Made by a program: the position numbers and the translations under genes. A stretch of DNA of 33,646 nt, taken from Actinomycetes bacterium (GTDB lineage Bacteria > Actinomycetota > Acidimicrobiia > Acidimicrobiales > Microtrichaceae). A model generated the notes under the pieces. It worked only from the letters and a program-made list of their open reading frames with translations, had not been told where the DNA came from and did not search any database. Below, one piece after another: positions 29,511-33,646 of this stretch; within the stretch, counting starts at the first letter, position 1, and every line of letters starts with the position of its first letter. The stretch covers positions 1 to 33,646 of the forward strand of contig JAEWED010000230.1 in assembly GCA_023389745.1 (NCBI GenBank). The letters run 5' to 3'.

Positions 29511-30254
29511 GTGAACGACCCGACGCCCGACGCTCCCTTCGTGCCGCCCACCACCGCCGAGGCACTCGCCCGACTCGAGATGCCGATGGTCGAGGCGATG
29601 CGCACACAGCGCGCGGTGCGACGCCTCCACCTCGACCCCGTCGACCCGGAGCTGCTGTTGTCGCTGCTCGAGCTCTCCCTCAAGGCGCCGACGAGCTCGA
29701 ACACCCAGGACTGGACCTACATGGTCGTCCAGGACCGGGCCCAGAAGGCCCGCATGGCCCGGCTGTACCGGGTGCTGTACCGGACGTTCTCCCCGATCGA
29801 ACGGTGGACGAACCGCTACGACCCTGCGGCGCTGCGCGGCATGCGTCCCGGAGCCTGGCAGGCCGAGCACTTCGAGGACCTGCCGGTGTTCGTGATCCCC
29901 TGCTACCGCCGCGGCCTCAAGCACCGGCCGGTCGGCCGTCCTCAGATCTCGGTGTCGTCGTTCTACGGATCGGTCTACCCCGCGGTGCAGAACCTCCTCC
30001 TGTCGTGCCGGGCGGTGGGCCTCGGCGCGTCGCTGCAGACGTTGCCGCTGTGGATCGTGCCGCTCGCCCGCCGGATCCTGGGGCTCCCTCGCACCATGGT
30101 GCCGGTGTGCATCATCCCGATCGGCTGGGCGCGCGGCCGCTACGGCCCGACCACCCGCCGCCCCATCGGCGAGGTGGTCCACCTCGACCACTACGGCAAC
30201 CGCGCGTTCCTCGACACCGAGTTCCCCTCCGTCGCCCGCCCCGGGGAGCCCTGA
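29511..30254 (+). CDS. Nitroreductase-family FMN oxidoreductase
   Basis: A 247-residue nitroreductase-fold protein. MRTQRAVRRLHLDPVDPELLLSLLELSLKAPTSSNTQDWTYMVV is the FMN-phosphate-binding N-terminus, with R-x-x-R-x-F-like and A-P-x-x-x-N-x-Q motifs. YGSVYPAVQNLLLSCRAVGLGASLQTLPL is the dimer and FMN segment, and IPIGWARGRYGPTTRRPIGEVVHLD the C-terminal end. Members reduce nitroaromatics, quinones or enones, or act as deiodinase/dehalogenase-like enzymes. The GTG at 29511 is chosen because a TAGCGT box lies 8 nt before it and upstream in-frame codons do not look like family sequence. Confidence 0.9.
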   Translation: MNDPTPDAPFVPPTTAEALARLEMPMVEAMRTQRAVRRLHLDPVDPELLLSLLELSLKAPTSSNTQDWTYMVVQDRAQKARMARLYRVLYRTFSPIERWTNRYDPAALRGMRPGAWQAEHFEDLPVFVIPCYRRGLKHRPVGRPQISVSSFYGSVYPAVQNLLLSCRAVGLGASLQTLPLWIVPLARRILGLPRTMVPVCIIPIGWARGRYGPTTRRPIGEVVHLDHYGNRAFLDTEFPSVARPGEP

Positions 30255-30256
30255 GG

Positions 30257-30317
30257 CCGTTCGAGTCCAGCCCGATCGCGATCGGGGCGCGCTCGAACGG
30301 GCCAGCGAGCGCGCTGG
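30257..30317. terminator. Nested hairpins between convergent nitroreductase and SDR genes
   Basis: CCGTTCGAG (30257-30265) pairs with CTCGAACGG (30292-30300), enclosing a perfect 16-bp palindrome CCCGATCGCGATCGGG (30271-30286). A second hairpin, CCAGCG/CGCTGG, follows at 30302-30317. The position between convergent stops suggests a bidirectional terminator. Confidence 0.6.
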
Positions 30318-30338
30318 TGCGGCTCGACGCCGCGTCGG

Positions 30339-31172
30339 TCAGGCGTCGAAGTCGGTCGCCGCGCTGCGCTCACGCCACGCGTCGACCTCGTTGCGCTGCT
30401 CCTCGCGGATGAGGTCGTAGACGAACACCGCATCGGAGCCCAGCAGCAGGAAGCGGGGTGTCTCGTCCGCCTCGACCGCCTCGATGATCGTGCGGGCAGC
30501 ACGGTCGGGATCCCCGGCCTGGGTCCCGTGCATCGTGTCGTTCTCCTTGCGACGAAGCCCCGCGGTGCTCGCGTAGTCGTCGATCTTGTTGGGCGTCTGC
30601 ACGAGCGACCGGCCAGCGAAGTCGGTGCGGAACGCACCGGGCTCGACGACGGTGACCGAGATCCCGAGCGGCTCGAGCTCACGAGCCAGCGAGCCCGAGA
30701 TGCCCTCGAGGGCCGCTTTGGTCGCCGCGTAGTAGCCCGACCCGGCGGCGCCCAGCAGGACACCGATCGACGAGATGTTGACGATCGCTCCCGAACGACG
30801 TGCTCGCATGCCGGGGAGCACGGCCTTGATCAGCGCGACGGGGCCGAAGACGTTGGTGTCGAACAGCTCGCGCACCTGGGCGTCGTCGCCCTCCTCGATG
30901 GCGGCGCGGTAGCCGTAGCCGGCGTTGTTCACCAGCACGTCGATCGAACCGAAGTGCTCCTCGGCGCGTGCGACGGCGGCGGCGACCTGGTCACCGTCGG
31001 TGACCTCGAGGGTCAGGGCCAGGACACGATCGGGGTACGCATCGACCAGGTCCTGCAGCTTGTCGATCGACCGGGCGGTCGCCGCGACGCGGTGACCCGC
31101 GTCGAGCACCGCCACCGCGAGGGCTCGACCGAGCCCCGTCGAACACCCCGTGATGAACCAGTTGGTCGCCAT
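30339..31172 (-). CDS. Short-chain dehydrogenase/reductase (SDR), classical type
   Basis: A 277-residue SDR. The cofactor loop is TGCSTGLGR (8-16), the NNAG motif is at 82-85, and the catalytic pair is Y148-x-x-x-K152 with serine in NISS. ATARSIDKLQDL after the second strand suggests NADP(H) preference. This subgroup (long C-terminus, RTDFAGRSL and a loop after) is usually annotated as oxidoreductase or SDR of unknown substrate. The ATG start at 31172 has only a loose TAGCCT 9 nt upstream. It may be transcribed from its own promoter; the RibD-like gene lies 73 nt upstream on the same strand. Confidence 0.92.
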   Translation of the reverse strand: MATNWFITGCSTGLGRALAVAVLDAGHRVAATARSIDKLQDLVDAYPDRVLALTLEVTDGDQVAAAVARAEEHFGSIDVLVNNAGYGYRAAIEEGDDAQVRELFDTNVFGPVALIKAVLPGMRARRSGAIVNISSIGVLLGAAGSGYYAATKAALEGISGSLARELEPLGISVTVVEPGAFRTDFAGRSLVQTPNKIDDYASTAGLRRKENDTMHGTQAGDPDRAARTIIEAVEADETPRFLLLGSDAVFVYDLIREEQRNEVDAWRERSAATDFDA

Positions 31173-31245
31173 GTGGATCGGAGGCTACTTCGGCCGCCCC
31201 GACGGGCCGACGCGAAGTGACGACCGGCCAGGGCGGCAGCGGCGA

Positions 31246-31890
31246 CTACTTCCGCCAGAAGATCAGGTGCGTGATGCCGCTGGGACTCGGCACCGTCTCG
31301 AGGTGGAACCGGTCGAGCAGCTCGTCGGGCGACGCCCAGAGACGTTCGCCCCGACCGAGCTCGAGCGGTGCCACCGCGACGTGCATCGTGTCGACGAGGT
31401 CGGCATCGAGGAACTCCCGGACCGTGTGGACACCGCCGCCGAGGCGCACGTCCTTGCCGTCGGCCGCGGCCTTCGCCTGTTCGAGCGCCTCGGCGGGTGT
31501 CGCGTCGATGAAGTGGAAGGTGGTGTCGGCGAGCGAGAAGCTCGGGCGCAGGTGGTGGGTGAGCACGAACACCGGCGTGTGGAACGGGGGCACGTCGCCC
31601 CACCAGCCCTTCCACTCGTGGTCCTCCCACGGGCCGCGCTGGGGACCGAACTTGTTGCGGCCCATGATCTCGGCGCCGATGTTGTGGGAGAAGTCGCGGG
31701 TGAAGTAGTCGTCGAGACCACGCGTGCCACCCGGATCGGTGCGGTTCGGCCAGCTGGCCGTGGCCCCGGCCCACGAGGCGAGCGCGGCCGGGTCGGCATG
31801 CCCGAAGGGACGCTCGAGGCTCTGGCCCTCGCCGGACCCGAACCCGTCGCGGGAGAGCATGAAGTTCTGGACCCGCAGCAGCTGACTCAC
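31246..31890 (-). CDS. RibD C-terminal/dihydrofolate-reductase-like protein
   Basis: A 214-residue DHFR-fold protein of the RibD_C family: MSQLLRVQNFMLSRDGFGSG at the start, MGRNKFGP, PVFVLTHH, and the signature LGGGVHTVREFLDADLVDTMHVAVAPLELGRGERLW. These proteins bind NADPH and reduce deazaflavin- or pterin-like substrates; the exact reaction is unknown here. The GTG at 31890 overlaps the SRPBCC stop (GTGA), so it is the third gene of the ArsR-SRPBCC-RibD operon. That arrangement recurs in actinobacteria. Confidence 0.9.
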   Translation of the reverse strand: MSQLLRVQNFMLSRDGFGSGEGQSLERPFGHADPAALASWAGATASWPNRTDPGGTRGLDDYFTRDFSHNIGAEIMGRNKFGPQRGPWEDHEWKGWWGDVPPFHTPVFVLTHHLRPSFSLADTTFHFIDATPAEALEQAKAAADGKDVRLGGGVHTVREFLDADLVDTMHVAVAPLELGRGERLWASPDELLDRFHLETVPSPSGITHLIFWRK

Positions 31891-32426
31891 GATGCCTCCA
31901 GTTCGGGAGCGAAGCCGAGCGCCGCGTAGCCAGCCTGTGTCTCGGCGAACTCGTCCCAGTCCCATGCGGTCGGGGTGCCGGAGAGCAGCGGCTCGAGACG
32001 ACCGAGCGAGGTGTGCAGGCCGACGACGTAGCAGTTCTCGATCGCCGCGTCCGCGTCGGTCACGTAGTGGCTGATCCGGAGGGTGCAGCCGGCGTCGGTG
32101 GACTCGAGCTCCCAGCGCACGAGCGAATCCGGGTCGGCGTGGGTGTGCTCGAGCAGCATCGGCGCCTCGACCCGTAGGACGGTCATCGTCATGGTCACCG
32201 GCTGATCCGGGTCGCGCCCCTCGAAGACCATCTGGCCACCTTCGCGGAGGTCGATCGAGATGTCGGCATCGAAGGGCAACCACCACTGCGAGAGCTGTTC
32301 GGGCTCGGTGATCGCGTTCCACACGTCGCGGATCGCGTACGGCAGGTGTCGCTCGAAGCGGATGACGCCGCCGGCGTCGGTCCGCTCGATGACCCCGTCG
32401 CGGGCCTGGTTGCTGCGTTCACTCAT
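31887..32426 (-). CDS. SRPBCC (AHSA1/START-like) protein
   Basis: A 179-residue Aha1/START-like protein: GVIRFERHLPYAIRDVWNAITEPEQLSQWWLPFDADISIDLREGGQMVFEG is the fold's opening, and VLRVEAPMLLEHTHADPDSLVRWELESTDAGCTLRISH its middle strands. The tail LHTSLGRLEPLLSGTPTAWDWDEFAETQAGYAALGF is the long C-terminal helix. The ATG at 32426 has AAGGA 6 nt upstream and overlaps the ArsR stop by 8 nt. It is a hydrophobic-ligand or substrate-binding partner of the ArsR regulator and the RibD-like reductase. Confidence 0.92.
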   Translation of the reverse strand: MSERSNQARDGVIERTDAGGVIRFERHLPYAIRDVWNAITEPEQLSQWWLPFDADISIDLREGGQMVFEGRDPDQPVTMTMTVLRVEAPMLLEHTHADPDSLVRWELESTDAGCTLRISHYVTDADAAIENCYVVGLHTSLGRLEPLLSGTPTAWDWDEFAETQAGYAALGFAPELEAS

Positions 32427-32844
32427 GTGAGGTCCTTCCTCGGTGGATCGAATGCTGTGGATCTGCGTCCTCGGGATCAGCGGATCGGGGATCCGCCTTC
32501 TGGGGATCGACGGCCGACGGGTCGAACGGCGGCGACGTGCGCAGCAGGTGACGCTCCAGGGCATCGAGGCGGTTCGACCACTCTCGCCGATACGGCTCGA
32601 GCCACGCGTCGAGCTCCATCAAGGGTTCCGGGCGGACCCGGTACAAGCGGCGCTGCGCGTCGCGCCGGACCTCGACGAGGCCCGCGTCGCGCAGGACCTT
32701 GAGGTGCCGTGAGACGCCGGGCTGGTGCATGCCGACTTCTTCGACCAGCTCTCCGACCGAGCGCTCTCCGTCTCGAACGGCATCGAGGAGCCGACGACGG
32801 GTCGGGTCGGCGAGCACGTCGAACACCGTGGGGACTGAGGACAT
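32419..32844 (-). CDS. ArsR-family regulator with a DP-rich C-terminal tail
   Basis: A 141-residue ArsR protein. The winged helix reads VFDVLADPTRRRLLDAVRDGERSVGELVEEV, HQPGVSRHLKVLRDAGLVEV, RRDAQRRLYRVRPEPL. After a helix (LEPYRREWSNRLDALERHLL) the C-terminus degenerates into an imperfect pentapeptide repeat, V/A-D-P-Q/R/E-x (VDPQK, ADPRS, ADPED, ADPQ). The ATG at 32844 is chosen because TATGCT lies exactly 6 nt upstream; an in-frame ATG at 32883 falls in the promoter. It heads the ArsR-SRPBCC-RibD operon and is probably autoregulatory. Confidence 0.92.
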   Translation of the reverse strand: MSSVPTVFDVLADPTRRRLLDAVRDGERSVGELVEEVGMHQPGVSRHLKVLRDAGLVEVRRDAQRRLYRVRPEPLMELDAWLEPYRREWSNRLDALERHLLRTSPPFDPSAVDPQKADPRSADPEDADPQHSIHRGRTSHE

Positions 32845-32850
32845 GAGGTG

Positions 32851-32879
32851 AGCATACGTTTCTCCACATATATGCACAA
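32851..32879 (-). promoter_or_regulatory. Leaderless promoter of the ArsR-SRPBCC-RibD operon
   Basis: -35 TTGTGC (32879-32874), 17-nt spacer, -10 TATGCT (32856-32851), then 6 nt to the ATG. An imperfect AT-rich dyad (ATATG at 32870-32874 and CATAT at 32881-32885) straddles the -35; unlike the two other ArsR promoters, no long perfect palindrome is present. Confidence 0.65.
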
Positions 32880-32960
32880 CCATATCTTTAGCGATTCCGC
32901 CCGTCGCTCACGTCACACCCCCGTGCCGTCTGCCCCGAGAAGCGAGGGGTAGGGCCGCGC

Positions 32961-32980
32961 GACGTCGACGGACGTCGACG
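32961..32980. repeat. Two tandem 10-bp repeats upstream of the DUF4142 gene
   Basis: GACGTCGACG twice in a row; each copy holds the palindromes GACGTC and CGTCGACG. It lies 20 nt before the DUF4142 start, close to its ribosome-binding site. Confidence 0.7.
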
Positions 32981-33000
32981 TGACAGACAAGGAGATGTTC

Positions 33001-33585
33001 ATGAAGAAGCTCGTACTGATACCGGTCGTCGCGCTCGCTGCGGTGATGGCACTGGCTGTACCGGCAGGGGCCACCAACGGCGGCAGCGACGTGGCGACCC
33101 CCACGGCGCAGACGTCGCCCACCTCGCTCGATCCGCCCAGCGAGGCTGACCGGACGTTCCTCATCGCCGCGGCGAGAGTCGGCCTGGCCGAGATCCTGCA
33201 GGGCACGGTCGCGTCCCAGCGAGGCGTCGATCCCGAGGTGCGCGAGTACGGCACCGAGATGATCGACGACCACTTCGGGCAGATCCTGCAGCAGCTGCCG
33301 ATCCATCTGGTCTTCGGCGTGCCGGTCCCGGCGACGACGCCCGACCAGGACGCCCAGCTGTTCGCGCTGCTCGCCGAACCCGAGGCGAGCTTCGACGTGG
33401 CCTACCTGACCGCGCAGGTCACCGCTCACGAACAGGCCGTCGAGCTGTTCCGCGCTGCGGCCGCCGAAGCCGACAACGTGTTCGTCAAGGCGTTCGCCTC
33501 GCAACAGCTCCCGGTGCTCGAGATGCACCTGACCCATGCCGAGGAGCTGCTGGCCGGCCAGGCCCAGCCCGTCGCCACCAGCTGA
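33001..33585 (+). CDS. Secreted DUF4142 protein
   Basis: A 194-residue protein with a Sec signal peptide (MKKLVLIPVVALAAVMALAVPAGA, cleavage near residue 24) and a DUF4142-type helical domain: EADRTFLIAAARVGLAEILQGTVAS, VREYGTEMIDDHFGQILQQL and HEQAVELFRAAAAEADNVFVKAFASQQLPVLEMHLTHAEEL. DUF4142 is a ferritin-like four-helix domain, often with metal-type H and E residues (DDH, HEQ, EMH, HAEE), and is usually periplasmic. The ATG at 33001 is chosen because AAGGAG lies 6 nt upstream and the signal peptide starts there. Divergent from the ArsR operon. Function unproven; a stress or iron role is suggested by the family. Confidence 0.87.
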   Translation: MKKLVLIPVVALAAVMALAVPAGATNGGSDVATPTAQTSPTSLDPPSEADRTFLIAAARVGLAEILQGTVASQRGVDPEVREYGTEMIDDHFGQILQQLPIHLVFGVPVPATTPDQDAQLFALLAEPEASFDVAYLTAQVTAHEQAVELFRAAAAEADNVFVKAFASQQLPVLEMHLTHAEELLAGQAQPVATS

Positions 33586-33646
33586 CCCCCACGGGGCAGG
33601 TGCCGTCGCCCCCGCCCCCCGGGCGCCGGCCCCAGCCGCGCGCCCG

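Noticed and set aside
33586..33646. Any gene after the DUF4142 stop
   Set aside because: Only 61 very GC-rich bases remain; no start with coding character is visible.

Overview
This window is gene-dense, high-GC DNA (about 70% G+C by eye) with short intergenic gaps and frequent 4-base ATGA/GTGA gene overlaps. The content points to an actinobacterium: F420-type LLM oxidoreductase, a DUF1214 protein with a sulfotransferase, P450, Rieske oxygenase, a membrane Ser/Thr kinase with an FHA-like partner, many one-component regulators, and extended leaderless promoters (TANNNT box, 6 nt, start codon). Class Acidimicrobiia (Ilumatobacter-like) is my best guess from gene content alone. I see no rRNA, tRNA, CRISPR array, insertion sequence, phage gene or origin. 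No gene-free stretch exceeds 200 bases.

Layout. 1-2443: a partial TetR gene divergent from an ABC exporter (permease plus an ATPase carrying a one-base frameshift), with two palindromic operators between them. 2490-4743: an ArsR-VOC pair under a perfect operator, divergent from an FAD aromatic-hydroxylase-type monooxygenase. 4836-7683: a small fibronectin-III lipoprotein, and a metallo-beta-lactamase-fold protein with an altered metal site, divergent from a GAF/LuxR regulator. 7720-9621: an SRPBCC-ArsR-LLM oxidoreductase operon, again with an ArsR operator. 9690-14218: an ABM monooxygenase, a dipicolinate-reductase-like dehydrogenase coupled to a Rieske oxygenase, and a methyltransferase coupled to a saccharopine-dehydrogenase-like reductase. 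14253-20917: a LysR regulator, the coupled FHA-like/Ser-Thr-kinase pair, a large secreted orphan protein, a small orphan, and a membrane-anchored orphan. 21026-27849: a C-terminally shortened beta-lactamase-family gene, then a tightly overlapping minus-strand operon DUF1214 - sulfotransferase - TetR - P450, divergent from an AMP-forming acyl-CoA ligase preceded by a possible micro-ORF. 27892-33585: VOC protein, DUF1801 protein, MsrA, nitroreductase, SDR, an ArsR-SRPBCC-RibD/DHFR-like operon, and a secreted DUF4142 protein.

Two themes unify the window. Transcription control is dominated by small local regulators whose palindromic operators sit between the -35 and -10 boxes of leaderless promoters; three separate ArsR modules each carry a different small-ligand or redox partner. 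Most remaining enzymes are redox or ligation enzymes of the kind used on steroids, lipids or aromatics. The DUF1214/sulfotransferase/TetR/P450/acyl-CoA-ligase locus is the best candidate for an uncharacterised pathway; the FHA-kinase pair is the best candidate for an uncharacterised signalling unit.
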